Positions 1 to 7,987 are shown, numbered from the stretch's first letter. The stretch: DNA of 64,000 nucleotides from Achromobacter veterisilvae (GCF_900496975.1 NZ_UFQC01000009.1:1-64000), one strand, 5' to 3'. Notes: generated by a model from the sequence alone, not told the origin. Program-made: numbers and translations.

Positions 1-451
1 CCGGGCGGTGCGCCAGCAGCCAGGCGCCCGCGGCGGTGGGCGCCATGCCCAGCGTGACGCGCAGGTCCAGCGCCCGCAAGGTGGCGGCCACGCGCTGGCC
101 CAGGGCCCGGGGGCCGCGGAAGAACATCAGGCTGGCGCCGACGTTCAGCAGCACGGTGCAGTCGTCCGCCAGGGCGACTTCGGGCGTGTATTGAAGCAGG
201 GCCAGCGCCGCGCCCTGCAGGGCCTCGGCTTCGGCCTGGGCGTCGCGGGCCAGCAATTCGACTTCGGGCGCGATGGCGGCCGCGCCGGCGCGGCGCATGC
301 CGGGCCGGACGCCGGCCTGGCGGGCGGCGGGAGTGAGGGCGGCGACGCGTTCCTGGTCCAGGACGGCGAACGCCAGATCCTCATGCGGCCAGTGCGGGCG
401 TAGGGCGTCCAGCGGCAGGCAGCGCAGGCAGGCGGCGATCCAGAGGCGCAT
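1..451 (-). CDS. imuB: ImuB, Y-family DNA polymerase-like protein (3' part outside window)
   Basis: This is the N-terminal 150 residues of an ImuB-type protein; the rest lies beyond the left edge. It begins MRLWIAACLRCLPLDALRPH, the usual ImuB opening, followed by the DinB-like region. In known systems ImuB is a catalytically inactive Y-family relative that bridges ImuA, the beta clamp and the error-prone polymerase DnaE2 during SOS mutagenesis. The ATG at 451-449 was chosen because the family N-terminus starts there. It overlaps the imuA 3' end by about 70 bp, so the two are translationally coupled. dnaE2 would be expected further left, but that is not visible. Confidence 0.85.
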   Translation of the reverse strand, partial: MRLWIAACLRCLPLDALRPHWPHEDLAFAVLDQERVAALTPAARQAGVRPGMRRAGAAAIAPEVELLARDAQAEAEALQGAALALLQYTPEVALADDCTVLLNVGASLMFFRGPRALGQRVAATLRALDLRVTLGMAPTAAGAWLLAHRP

Positions 452-1085
452 GGCGGGGGGAAGAAGGAGTTGCGGCGCCGGGTTCCAGGCCGACATAGAG
501 CGGCGCGTCGCTGACGGGGCCCCGGCGCTTGAGGATGTGCACGGACAGGCCGCCCGCGGCAGGCGCCAGCGCCAGCCGCAAGGGGGCGGGGGTGGCGTTC
601 TGCGCCGCCCCGGAGGGGCGCACTGCGACGAAGAGCAGGTCGCTGGCCTGGGCGGCCAGATGCAGGCGGCGCAGGGATTCGGGGCGCACGCGGGGCAGCC
701 AGCAGATCAGGGCCCCGCAACTGCCGTTCTTCAGGATCTGTTCGGCGGCCCAGAGGGTGTCGGCGGGTTTTTCCGGAGCGATCCAGAGCAGTTGGCGGGG
801 GTCCAGCCGCCAGCTCATCCAACTGGCGATGTGCGGGGCGTGCGGCGGCTGCACCAGCGCGATGGGGCGGCGGGTTTCCAACTGGGCCAGCGCCGGGCGC
901 AGCAGGCGGATTTCGCCGATGCCGGGATGCGGGGCCAGCAGTTCGATGAGCGAACCCAGCGGCCAGCCGCCATCCGGCAGTTCGGCCGACAGCGCGGCAT
1001 GCCCGGTGGGCACGGTGCGTGCGGCGCCCCGGGCCAACTGGGTGGCGCGCCACAGCGCGGGATGGATGCGTTCAGGGGACTGCAT
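381..1085 (-). CDS. imuA: ImuA, translesion synthesis-associated RecA-like protein
   Basis: The product is 234 residues, starting MQSPERIHPALWRATQLARG at 1085. It has the RecA/SulA-like fold signature of ImuA (ELPDGGWPLGSLIELL near residue 35) but no full Walker A. ImuA works with ImuB and DnaE2 in SOS-induced mutagenesis. An open frame continues 58 codons upstream to 1259, but that extension would run through the promoter and LexA box, so the internal ATG is preferred. The gene is the first of the imuA-imuB operon and is preceded by a LexA operator. Confidence 0.85.
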   Translation of the reverse strand: MQSPERIHPALWRATQLARGAARTVPTGHAALSAELPDGGWPLGSLIELLAPHPGIGEIRLLRPALAQLETRRPIALVQPPHAPHIASWMSWRLDPRQLLWIAPEKPADTLWAAEQILKNGSCGALICWLPRVRPESLRRLHLAAQASDLLFVAVRPSGAAQNATPAPLRLALAPAAGGLSVHILKRRGPVSDAPLYVGLEPGAATPSSPRHAPLDRRLPALPAAGRPTPALAA

Positions 1086-1145
1086 GGCGGGCGGACAAGC
1101 CGGTTTCCGGGGAAAAGGGGAATCGAAGAAAAGTGCCGACGATTG

Positions 1146-1175
1146 ATTATAACTGTATGAATATACAGTAGTCAG
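1146..1175 (-). promoter_or_regulatory. imuA promoter with -10 and -35 flanking the LexA box
   Basis: Read on the minus strand, a perfect TATAAT (1151-1146) follows CTGACT (1175-1170) after 18 bp. The LexA box fills the spacer, the classic arrangement for SOS repression. Transcription would start near 1139, leaving a leader of about 54 nt before the imuA ATG. Confidence 0.7.
1153..1168. promoter_or_regulatory. LexA operator (SOS box)
   Basis: The 16-mer CTGTATGAATATACAG matches the proteobacterial LexA consensus CTGT-N8-ACAG exactly. It lies 68 bp upstream of the imuA start, between the -10 and -35 elements. Confidence 0.9.
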
Positions 1176-1254
1176 CAAGGGGGGCGCCGGTCCGCGCCTG
1201 GGAGGGGGCAAGGGGGGCGGGCCCCTCATTGCGTCGCCGGCGTTGCGGTTCCAG

Positions 1255-1418
1255 ACCACTTGCGCCCGGCTCCTGACGGCATCGGACGATCAACTGCTCC
1301 CCGTAGCCGGCTCGCCGTTTGCCTTGTTGCTCGGCCTCTACGATACGGCGGCCGACCTCCCAGTAGCTGGCGGTCATCAGCGCGTTGACACTGCGCGCGT
1401 TTGCTGTCTCCAGCGCTC
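1255..1418 (-). pseudogene. Remnant of a DUF1016/YhcG-type PD-(D/E)XK nuclease N-terminal domain
   Basis: Immediately downstream of the LysP stop, the minus strand encodes ALETANARSVNALMTASYWE followed by VGRRIVEAEQQGKRRAGYGE. This matches the N-terminal domain of DUF1016 (YhcG-like) proteins, which are about 330-350 residues long. Only about 50 residues remain. There is no start codon of its own, because it sits behind the lysP stop codon, and no nuclease domain follows. It is therefore a decayed fragment. The family is often found in accessory or defence regions, so the piece may mark an old deletion between lysP and imuA. Confidence 0.6.
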
Positions 1419-2954
1419 CTAAGCCCTGGCGTCCGCCGCAACGGGCGAGACGGCTTGGGCGCCGGCCTCGCGGCCCAGCTCCACCCCGTCGAAACGCATG
1501 TCCTCGTACCGGATCCAGCGCGACTTGCGCACCAGCCGGTGGCCCAGCCACAGGGCCAGGAACAGCGGAATCGCCAGGTAGGTGGAGACCACGCCGATCC
1601 AGTCGATGCGTTCTTCCAGGAAGGCCTGGTAGTTCTGGCCCAGCGTGACCAGCAGGCACAGGACGAAGGCGAGCAGCGGGCCGAAGGGGAACAGGCCGGC
1701 CTTGTAGGGCAGGTCGGCGGTGTCGTGGCCGTGTTTCACGTAGCCCTGCCGGAAGCGGTAATGGCTGACCGCGATGCTCAGCCAAACGATGAATTCGGTC
1801 ATGCCCGCGAAGTTCAGCAGCCAGATGTAGACCGCCTTGGGGCTGTACACCAGGCTGAACAGGCACAGGCAGGCCAGCAGCGCCGTGGCCAGCAGCGCGT
1901 ACAGCGGCACGCCCTTGCCGGTCACGTACCGGAACACGGCCGGGGCCTGGCCTTCGGCCGCCATGTTGAACAGCATCCGCGTGGCGGCGTACATGCCCGA
2001 GTTGCCGGCGGACAGCACCGAGGTCAGGATGACGGCGTTCATCACGGTGGCCGCCGACAGCAGCCCCGCGTGCTGGAACACCAGGGTGAAGGGGCTGACG
2101 GCGATGTCCTCGACGTCGTTGCGCAGCAACTGCGGGTCGGTATAGGGCAGCAGCAGGCCGATGATCAGGATGGCCAGCACGTAGAACAGCAGGATGCGCC
2201 AGAATACGTGGTTGATCGCGCGCGGCACGTTGCGCCTGGGGTTTTCGGATTCGCCGGCGGCCACGGCCACCAGTTCCGTGCCCTGGAAGGAATAGGCCAC
2301 CACCATCGCCACGCCGACCCAGGTGGCGGCGTTGCCCACGAAAGGCGCGTCGCCCGCCGTCCAGTTCGCCAGGCCCACGGGGACGCCGCCATGGATGATG
2401 CCCGCCAGCATCGCCAGGCCTACGCCGATGAAGCACAGCACGGCGGCGACCTTGACGATGGCGAACCAGTATTCGGCCTCGCCGAAGCTGCGCGCCGAAA
2501 ACGCGTTCAGCCCGAAGGTCAGGGCCAGGAACGCCACGCTCCATATCCATCCGGGCGTGTCGGGGAACCAGTACGCCATGACCAACTGCGCGGCCACGAC
2601 GTCCACGGCCACGACCGTGGCCCAACTGATCCAGAAATTCCATCCCAGCGCAAAGCCGAAGCCTTTGTCCACGTAGCGCGACGCGTAGGTGCAGAACGAA
2701 CCGGATACCGGCATGAAGGTCGCCAGTTCGCCCAGGCTGGTCATGATGAAATAGACCATCAGCCCGATCGTCAGGTAGACCAGCAGGGCGCCGCCCGGGC
2801 CCGCCTGCGCGATCGCGGCGCCGGAGGCGACGAACAGGCCGGTGCCGATGGCCCCGCCTAGCGCTATCATCGTGAGGTGGCGCGCCTTGAGCACGCGGTG
2901 TAGCTGGTTCTGGCCGGCAGGCGTGGCGCCGGCTTCCGTGGTCGGTGTTTGCAT
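1419..2954 (-). CDS. lysP: Amino-acid permease, LysP-like (APC superfamily)
   Basis: The 511-residue protein has the APC amino-acid permease signature: a cytoplasmic N-terminus, then the substrate-binding turn GGAIGTGLFVASGAAIAQAG in TM1, and about 12 hydrophobic segments. Length and sequence are closest to the lysine:H+ symporter LysP (489 residues in E. coli), including SFQGTELVAVAAGESENP. It would import lysine or a related basic amino acid across the inner membrane. The ATG at 2954 is preferred because the upstream 35-codon extension is not membrane-protein-like. It is divergent from the esterase at 3130. Exact substrate is inferred. Confidence 0.8.
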   Translation of the reverse strand: MQTPTTEAGATPAGQNQLHRVLKARHLTMIALGGAIGTGLFVASGAAIAQAGPGGALLVYLTIGLMVYFIMTSLGELATFMPVSGSFCTYASRYVDKGFGFALGWNFWISWATVVAVDVVAAQLVMAYWFPDTPGWIWSVAFLALTFGLNAFSARSFGEAEYWFAIVKVAAVLCFIGVGLAMLAGIIHGGVPVGLANWTAGDAPFVGNAATWVGVAMVVAYSFQGTELVAVAAGESENPRRNVPRAINHVFWRILLFYVLAILIIGLLLPYTDPQLLRNDVEDIAVSPFTLVFQHAGLLSAATVMNAVILTSVLSAGNSGMYAATRMLFNMAAEGQAPAVFRYVTGKGVPLYALLATALLACLCLFSLVYSPKAVYIWLLNFAGMTEFIVWLSIAVSHYRFRQGYVKHGHDTADLPYKAGLFPFGPLLAFVLCLLVTLGQNYQAFLEERIDWIGVVSTYLAIPLFLALWLGHRLVRKSRWIRYEDMRFDGVELGREAGAQAVSPVAADARA

Positions 2955-3010
2955 TGCTGGGTGAGTGATGGCCGCCGGGGCGGAGAGGGCGTGTCCCTTC
3001 GGATTCGGCC

Positions 3011-3040
3011 GGTGCCTGGCACCGCCCGGTGCCGGGCACC
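3011..3040. repeat. Doublet of 13-bp palindromes GGTGCC-N-GGCACC
   Basis: Two imperfect copies, GGTGCCTGGCACC (3011-3023) and GGTGCCGGGCACC (3028-3040), sit in the divergent lysP/esterase gap. They resemble in size and design the GGTGTCTGACACC palindromes elsewhere in the window. They may be a related REP-like element or an operator; the sequence alone does not decide. Confidence 0.5.
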
Positions 3041-3129
3041 CGGAAGGTTCGGCCGACACTGGGCGCGCATTTTACAATGCGGCAATCGGGGCTCGGTTCG
3101 GCGGCCCCAGGCCAGCATGGAGCGGTTTC

Positions 3130-3834
3130 ATGGCGTCTTCCAGTTCTATCGAATTTCTTCCCGATCCGGGCGCCGAGGTGCGCCAGTTATTCATCCTGCT
3201 GCATGGGGTGGGCGGCTCGCCCGACAACCTGGAGCCCCTGGCCCTGGCCTTGCGCAAGGCGTTTCCGGCGGCGGCGGTGCTGCTTCCCGAAGGTTTCGAG
3301 CCCTTCGATGGCGGCGGCGCGGGCCGGCAATGGTTCTCGGTGCGCGGCGTGACCGAGGAAAACCGCCCCGAGCGCGTGGCGCAGGCCTTGCCGCCCCTGG
3401 AAGCCTATGTGCGCCAGGCGCAGGCCCGCTTCGGCCTGCTGCAATCCGATACGGCGCTGGCGGGGTTTTCGCAGGGCGCCATCATGGCGCTGGAACTGGT
3501 CCAGGCCCACGACGGCATGGCCGGCCGCGTCATCGCGTTTTCGGGCCGCTATGCCCAGTTGCCCCGGTCCGCGCCGCAATACACCACGCTGCATCTGCTG
3601 CACGGGGCCGACGATCCGGTCATGAACGTGGCGGACATCCAGGCCGCCCAGGCGCGGCTGACGGAGCTGCACGGCGATTCGACCATCGACGTCGCCACCC
3701 ACGTCGGGCATGAACTGCACCCGGCCCTGATCGAGCGCGCCATCATGCGCCTGCAGACCTGCGTGCCGCTGCGAAGCTGGGAGGCGGCGCTGGGCCTGAA
3801 CCAGACGCCGCCGGACGGCACCACCGTGCACTGA
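3130..3834 (+). CDS. YpfH-family esterase (alpha/beta hydrolase)
   Basis: A 234-residue cytosolic alpha/beta hydrolase of the carboxylesterase/phospholipase family. The oxyanion-hole strand reads LFILLHGVGGSPDN. The nucleophile elbow is GFSQGA (Ser), the Asp lies in GADDPV and the His in HVGHELHP, giving a complete catalytic triad. The best match is E. coli YpfH, which hydrolyses short acyl esters in vitro. The start MASSSSIEF at 3130 was chosen over a longer in-frame extension because family members begin close to this strand. It converges with the Crp/Fnr gene. Confidence 0.8.
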   Translation: MASSSSIEFLPDPGAEVRQLFILLHGVGGSPDNLEPLALALRKAFPAAAVLLPEGFEPFDGGGAGRQWFSVRGVTEENRPERVAQALPPLEAYVRQAQARFGLLQSDTALAGFSQGAIMALELVQAHDGMAGRVIAFSGRYAQLPRSAPQYTTLHLLHGADDPVMNVADIQAAQARLTELHGDSTIDVATHVGHELHPALIERAIMRLQTCVPLRSWEAALGLNQTPPDGTTVH

Positions 3835-3849
3835 GCCGGCGCGCCCCGT

Positions 3850-4554
3850 TCAGGGCGCTTCGCCGCGGATGCGCTCCGAGAAGCCTTCGGCCAGCATGAT
3901 CTTCTTGCCGTCCAGGTCCAGCAGCCCTTCGCGCTTGAGCCGGTTGAGCACGCGGGTGACGGTGACGCGGGACAGATCGACGAGGCTTCCGATCTGTTCG
4001 TGCGTGAGGTTGACCGTGATCGGGGCCTGCGGGCCGCAAGCATCCTGGTGGGTCTGCCGGAACTGGTCGAAGAAGCGGATCACGCGCTGTTCGGGCGGGT
4101 CGAAGATGGCCTGGCGCAGGCGCGCGACCATCTGGCGCTGCTTGACGCTCAGCAGGTAGATCAGGGCCAGCGCGAAGTCGGGATCCTGCCGCACCAGGGC
4201 GGGGATGCGCCCGGTCTCGAAGCGCAGCAGGGACGTGTCTTCGATGGCGCGCGCGCTGGAGTAGCGGGGCTGGCCGAGGAAGGCGGCCGCTTCGCCGATG
4301 ACGCTGCCCGGCCCCATGATGTTGAGGATGGACTCGTGGCCGTCTTCGCTCAGCATGTGGACGTGGACCTTGCCGGTCACGACCACGTAGAAGACATTCT
4401 CGACCTGCCCCTGGCTGAAGAGGCTGGCGCCGCTGGGCAGCGAGACGGGCTGGCCCACGTGGCTGAGCGAGCGCAGGTAGGCCGCCTGTTCGCCCTGGGG
4501 CAACCAGGTTTCGGTGGCGACATGGCGCGCCGGGCCACTCGCTGGTTTGGCCAC
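3850..4554 (-). CDS. Crp/Fnr-family transcriptional regulator
   Basis: The 234-residue protein has an N-terminal cyclic-nucleotide-binding beta-roll (about residues 30-145, with GPGSVIGEAA and YSSARAIEDT), a long dimerisation helix and a C-terminal HTH_Crp domain (LTHEQIGSLVDLSRVTVTRV). The Cys pattern of an Fnr iron-sulfur cluster is absent, so it is not an oxygen-sensing Fnr. Translation starts with GTG at 4554 behind AAGGGA. It lies just downstream of the aldehyde dehydrogenase on the same strand but is separated by a perfect palindrome. Its target genes are unknown. Confidence 0.8.
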   Translation of the reverse strand: MAKPASGPARHVATETWLPQGEQAAYLRSLSHVGQPVSLPSGASLFSQGQVENVFYVVVTGKVHVHMLSEDGHESILNIMGPGSVIGEAAAFLGQPRYSSARAIEDTSLLRFETGRIPALVRQDPDFALALIYLLSVKQRQMVARLRQAIFDPPEQRVIRFFDQFRQTHQDACGPQAPITVNLTHEQIGSLVDLSRVTVTRVLNRLKREGLLDLDGKKIMLAEGFSERIRGEAP

Positions 4555-4595
4555 GATTTCCCTTGATTTGTGTTTGTCGTTCTGTATGCCTCCGG

Positions 4596-4601
4596 ATTAT
4601 A
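4596..4601 (-). promoter_or_regulatory. Probable -10 box of the Crp/Fnr regulator gene
   Basis: The minus strand carries a perfect TATAAT 41 bp upstream of the GTG start. No good -35 hexamer precedes it at 16-18 bp, so the promoter may need an activator. Confidence 0.45.
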
Positions 4602-4616
4602 CGGCCGGCCAGGGAC

Positions 4617-4640
4617 GATCCGGCCGCTCGCGGCCGGATC
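4617..4640. terminator. Perfect GC-rich inverted repeat after the aldehyde dehydrogenase gene
   Basis: GATCCGGCCGC and its exact complement GCGGCCGGATC are separated by 2 nt. The element begins 16 bp past the aldehyde dehydrogenase stop. It has no T-tract, so it is a terminator-like hairpin for the catabolic operon or an operator for the Crp/Fnr gene downstream. Confidence 0.5.
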
Positions 4641-4656
4641 TGGGAACGGGCGCGGT

Positions 4657-6114
4657 TCAGACGCCCCAGCGGGGGATGGGGTGGCTGCCCATCGAGATGC
4701 AGACGTTCTTCATTTCGCAGAAGGTCTCCAGGCTGGCGTCGCCGCCTTCGCGCCCCACGCCGGAATCCTTGATGCCGCCGAAGGGCTGGCGCAGGTCGCG
4801 CACGTTCTGGCTGTTGACGAAGACCATGCCGGCCTCGATGCCGCGTGCCAGGCGGTGCGCCTTGCCCACGTCCTGGGTCCAGACGTACGAGGCCAGTCCG
4901 TAGCGGCTGTCGTTGGCCAGGCGCAGGCCCTCGTCCTCGTCGTCGAAGGGAATCAGGCAGACCACCGGGCCGAAGATTTCTTCCTGCGCCACGCGCATGC
5001 GGTTGTCCACGCCCGTGAGCACCGTGGGCTGCACGAAATTGCCCTTGGCCACCCGCGCGGGCAGGCCCTGCGGCACGCCGCCGCCGGCCGCCACCACGGC
5101 GCCCTCGCGGCGCCCGATCTCGATGTAGCCGGTGACCCTTTCCCAATGCTGGCGCGTGATCATGGAACCCACGTTGGTGCCCGGATCCCGCGGGTCGCCC
5201 ACCGTGAGGCGCGCGGCGCGTTCGGCGAATTCGCGCGCGAAGCGGTCGTAGATCGAGCGCTGCACGAAGACGCGCGAGCCGGCCGTGCAGCGTTCTCCGT
5301 TGATCGAGAAAATGGTGAACAGCGCCGCGTCCAGCGCGCGCTCCTGGTCGGCGTCGTCGAACACCAGCACGGGCGACTTGCCGCCCAGTTCCATCGACAG
5401 CCGCTTGATGCCGGCGCGCTCGGCGATGCGCCGGCCGGTGGCGGTGCCGCCGGTAAACGAGATGGTGCGCACGTCGGGATGCCGCACCAGCGCGTCGCCG
5501 GCTTCCGCGCCATAGCCGTGCACGATGTTGAGCACGCCCTTGGGCACGCCGGCCTCCAGCGCCAGGCGGCCCAGCCGGTCGGCGGTCATGGGCGAGAGTT
5601 CGGACATTTTCAACACCGCGGTGTTGCCCAGCGCCAGGCAGGGCGCGACTTTCCAGGTGGCCGTCATCAGCGGCACGTTCCAGGGGGAAATCAGCCCGCA
5701 CACGCCCACCGGCTGCAGCAGCGTGTAATTGAGCATGGCCGAATCGACCGGGAAGGTCTGGCCGTTGACGCGCGTGGCCACTTCGGAAAAGAAATAGAAA
5801 TTCTCGCTGGCGCGGGGAATGAGCTGGCGCGAGGTCTGGTGGATGGGCAGGCCGGTGTCGTCGGTTTCCAGCTCGGCCAGCTCGGGCACGTGGCGTTCGA
5901 TCAGGTCGCCCAGGCGGCGCATTATGCGGGCCCGCTCCTTGGCGGGCAGGCCGGCCCACTTGGGGAAGGCTTCCTTGGCGGCGGCCACGGCCAGGGCGAT
6001 TTCACGTTCGCCGCCGAGCGCGATCTCGGCCAGCGCGTCGCCGGTGGCGGGGTTGGTGTTTTCCAGTACGGCGGGGCTTTCGACATCCTTGCCGTCGATC
6101 AGGTGGGGGATCAT
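4657..6114 (-). CDS. Aldehyde dehydrogenase, semialdehyde dehydrogenase type (HpaE/AmnC-like)
   Basis: The 485-residue NAD(P)-dependent aldehyde dehydrogenase has all family landmarks: SPWNVP with the catalytic Asn near residue 146, SFTGGTATG (cofactor), MELGGKSP with the general-base Glu near 242, and NGERCTAG with the nucleophilic Cys near 276. Its overall sequence is closest to the muconic semialdehyde dehydrogenases that oxidise ring-cleavage products. ATG at 6114 is used rather than the GTG one codon earlier. It follows the extradiol dioxygenase and two RidA genes on the same strand, which supports a role directly after ring fission. The substrate is inferred. Confidence 0.85.
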   Translation of the reverse strand: MIPHLIDGKDVESPAVLENTNPATGDALAEIALGGEREIALAVAAAKEAFPKWAGLPAKERARIMRRLGDLIERHVPELAELETDDTGLPIHQTSRQLIPRASENFYFFSEVATRVNGQTFPVDSAMLNYTLLQPVGVCGLISPWNVPLMTATWKVAPCLALGNTAVLKMSELSPMTADRLGRLALEAGVPKGVLNIVHGYGAEAGDALVRHPDVRTISFTGGTATGRRIAERAGIKRLSMELGGKSPVLVFDDADQERALDAALFTIFSINGERCTAGSRVFVQRSIYDRFAREFAERAARLTVGDPRDPGTNVGSMITRQHWERVTGYIEIGRREGAVVAAGGGVPQGLPARVAKGNFVQPTVLTGVDNRMRVAQEEIFGPVVCLIPFDDEDEGLRLANDSRYGLASYVWTQDVGKAHRLARGIEAGMVFVNSQNVRDLRQPFGGIKDSGVGREGGDASLETFCEMKNVCISMGSHPIPRWGV

Positions 6115-6152
6115 CACTGCGTTCTCTTGGTCTGGAGGAATGGAAACGGGGC

Positions 6153-6530
6153 TCAGGCGCCGCGCGCGGCGATGGCGTCGATCTCGATCTTCAGGCCGGG
6201 CCGGCCCAGGTGGGAGATGCCCACGGTCGTGCGGCTGGGCGGCCGGTCGGGAAAGAACTCGCGGAACACGGCGTTCATGGCGCCGAACTCGCCGATCATG
6301 TCGGTCATGTGCACCGTCATCTGCAGCACGCCGCCGGCCTCGCAGCCGGAGGCGGCCAGCAGGTCCAGCACGTTGTTCAGCGCCTGGCGCGTCTGCGACT
6401 CGATATCGGGGGCGAATTCGCGCGTGCCGGGCGCGAAGCCGACCTGTCCGGATACGAACACCAGGTCGCGCCAGGCCACGGCGGGCGCATGCGGCAGGCC
6501 GGCATCGCGGCCGATGATCTGTTTTTCCAT
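6153..6530 (-). CDS. RidA (YjgF/YER057c/UK114) family protein, possible aminomuconate deaminase
   Basis: A 125-residue single-domain RidA-like protein with FVSGQVGFAP near the N-terminus, the central QTRQALNNVLDLLAASG helix and the C-terminal RPPSRTTVGISHL segment that holds the conserved Arg. RidA proteins hydrolyse imines and enamines; a subgroup in aromatic catabolic operons acts as 2-aminomuconate deaminase. It lies 22 bp after a paralogue and 38 bp before the aldehyde dehydrogenase start. Position between ring cleavage and semialdehyde oxidation favours a catabolic deaminase over general detoxification, but this is inference. Confidence 0.8.
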   Translation of the reverse strand: MEKQIIGRDAGLPHAPAVAWRDLVFVSGQVGFAPGTREFAPDIESQTRQALNNVLDLLAASGCEAGGVLQMTVHMTDMIGEFGAMNAVFREFFPDRPPSRTTVGISHLGRPGLKIEIDAIAARGA

Positions 6531-6552
6531 CGCGTATGTCCTTGGCGGCGCG

Positions 6553-6948
6553 TCAGGCGGCCGATCCGATCACGGCCACCACTTCGATCTCGACCTTCAG
6601 GCCGGGGCGGGCCAGGTGGGCCACGCCCACGGTGGAGCGGGCGGGCGGCCGGTCGGGGAAGACGCGCTTGAACACGGCGTTCATGGCCTGGAAGTCCGCG
6701 TCCATGTCGGTCATGAAGACGGTGGCCTTGGCCACGTCCGCCATGCTGCCGCCCGCGGCCTCGATGACGGAACGGAGGTTGCGGAAGGCCTGTTCCGTCT
6801 GCTCGGTGATGTCGTCGGAGAAGGCGCGCGTGACGGGGTCGGCGCCGGTGTGGCCGGAGACGAAGAGCAGGCGGTCGATCAGGACGGCGGGCGAATAGGG
6901 GCGGTGCGGCAGCAGGCCGGTGGGCGGGACGATGACTTGTCGGTTCAT
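6553..6948 (-). CDS. RidA family protein, second paralogue
   Basis: A 131-residue RidA-like protein, clearly paralogous to its neighbour: both carry FVSG near residue 30 and share the run FPDRPP(A/S)R(S/T)TVG followed by RPGLK(V/I)EI. ATG at 6948 (MNRQVIVPPTG) was chosen because it aligns with the start of the paralogue. An upstream ATG at 6987 would overlap the dioxygenase gene. The pair could form hetero-oligomers, since RidA proteins are trimers, or act on successive intermediates. The gene begins 28 bp after the dioxygenase stop. Confidence 0.8.
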   Translation of the reverse strand: MNRQVIVPPTGLLPHRPYSPAVLIDRLLFVSGHTGADPVTRAFSDDITEQTEQAFRNLRSVIEAAGGSMADVAKATVFMTDMDADFQAMNAVFKRVFPDRPPARSTVGVAHLARPGLKVEIEVVAVIGSAA

Positions 6949-6976
6949 GGGCGGAAAATCCTGCGTGGAGGTCGGG

Positions 6977-7987
6977 TCAGTCGACATAGGTCGGGATGGC
7001 GCGGGTGATGGGATCGGACACCGGTTGCGGGCGGCCGTCGGCCAGCGACGCGACGGTCATGGATTCCTCGTACCAGCGGCGCGGAGGCGGCGTGCCCCAG
7101 AGGCTCTGGCGGCGCGGATTGTCCAGTTCCCAGCGCTTGGGAACCTGGTCGCGGTCCACCGTCAGGTAGTCGCCGGTGTACAGCTCGAAGCGGTTGCCGT
7201 CGGGGTCGCGCACGTAGACGAACAGCGCGTTGGAAATGCCGTGGCGGGCCGGGCCGCGTTCGATGTTGTCGGCGTAGCCGGCCGCGGCCAGGGCGTCGCA
7301 GGCGCGGATCACGCCCATGGGCTCCATCAGCGAGAAGCCGGCGTGATGCACGCTGGGGCCCTTGCCCGTCATCACGGCGATGTCGTGGATGGTGGCCTTG
7401 CGGTACAGCCAGCTTGCCCACACGCGTTCCTCGGGCGGCGCCGACACGGTGTATTCGGAGCAGTAGAAGCCGAGTTCGCGCGTGTACCAGTCGAAGCCGG
7501 CCTGCGCGTCGGGCACCAGCACGTTCAGGTGGTCCAGCCGCGTCGGGCAGCCGTGGCGGTGCAGGTGGTACTGCTGCAGCATCCACGGCGCCTGTTCCAT
7601 GTGGGCGTAGTACTCGACCGGAAAACCGAAGGGGTCCTGCACCCGCAGCGCGCGGCCCTGGCCGCGCTCTTCGCCGGGTTCCAGCCAGCGCATCGGCAGG
7701 CCCAGGCCCTTGAACTTGGCGGCCAGGCGATCCAGGTCTTCCTCGCAGGACACGCGGAAGCTGAAATGGCCGATGCCGGGCGAGGGCGAGCGCGTCAGCA
7801 CCACGCTGTGGTGCTCGCGGTCCTCGATGGCGCGCAGGTAGACGTGGTCGGCGTCGGATTCGGTCTCGAACAGGCCCACCACGTCCACGTAGAAATCGCG
7901 GGCGCGGGCCAGGTCGGAGACCAGGTATTCGATGTGTCCCAGTCTGAGGATGTTGAAGTCGGGCTTGCCCGGTGCGTAGTCGATCAT
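6977..7987 (-). CDS. Type I extradiol ring-cleavage dioxygenase (homoprotocatechuate 2,3-dioxygenase-like)
   Basis: The 336-residue protein has two vicinal-oxygen-chelate halves. The metal ligands expected for this family are visible: His153 in DHLNVLVPD, His214 (or 215) in SVHHAGF and Glu268 in NRFELYTGDY, with the acid-base His at 201. This spacing nearly matches the Fe/Mn-dependent homoprotocatechuate 2,3-dioxygenases of Brevibacterium and Arthrobacter. It should cleave a catechol or aminophenol ring next to the hydroxyl. A strong AAGGAG lies 9 bp upstream of the ATG. It heads the dioxygenase-RidA-RidA-dehydrogenase run. No ring hydroxylase is present nearby, so the true substrate is open. 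Confidence 0.85.
   Translation of the reverse strand: MIDYAPGKPDFNILRLGHIEYLVSDLARARDFYVDVVGLFETESDADHVYLRAIEDREHHSVVLTRSPSPGIGHFSFRVSCEEDLDRLAAKFKGLGLPMRWLEPGEERGQGRALRVQDPFGFPVEYYAHMEQAPWMLQQYHLHRHGCPTRLDHLNVLVPDAQAGFDWYTRELGFYCSEYTVSAPPEERVWASWLYRKATIHDIAVMTGKGPSVHHAGFSLMEPMGVIRACDALAAAGYADNIERGPARHGISNALFVYVRDPDGNRFELYTGDYLTVDRDQVPKRWELDNPRRQSLWGTPPPRRWYEESMTVASLADGRPQPVSDPITRAIPTYVD

Noticed and set aside
1147-3039. Long open frame antisense-like to the LysP frame, 630 codons
   Set aside because: It is Arg/Gly/Pro-rich low-quality translation in an alternative frame of lysP. Only its last part matches something real, the DUF1016 fragment.
4570-7008. An 812-codon plus-strand open frame
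   Set aside because: It is His/Gly/Ala-rich and antisense to the aldehyde dehydrogenase and RidA genes, so it is a shadow frame.
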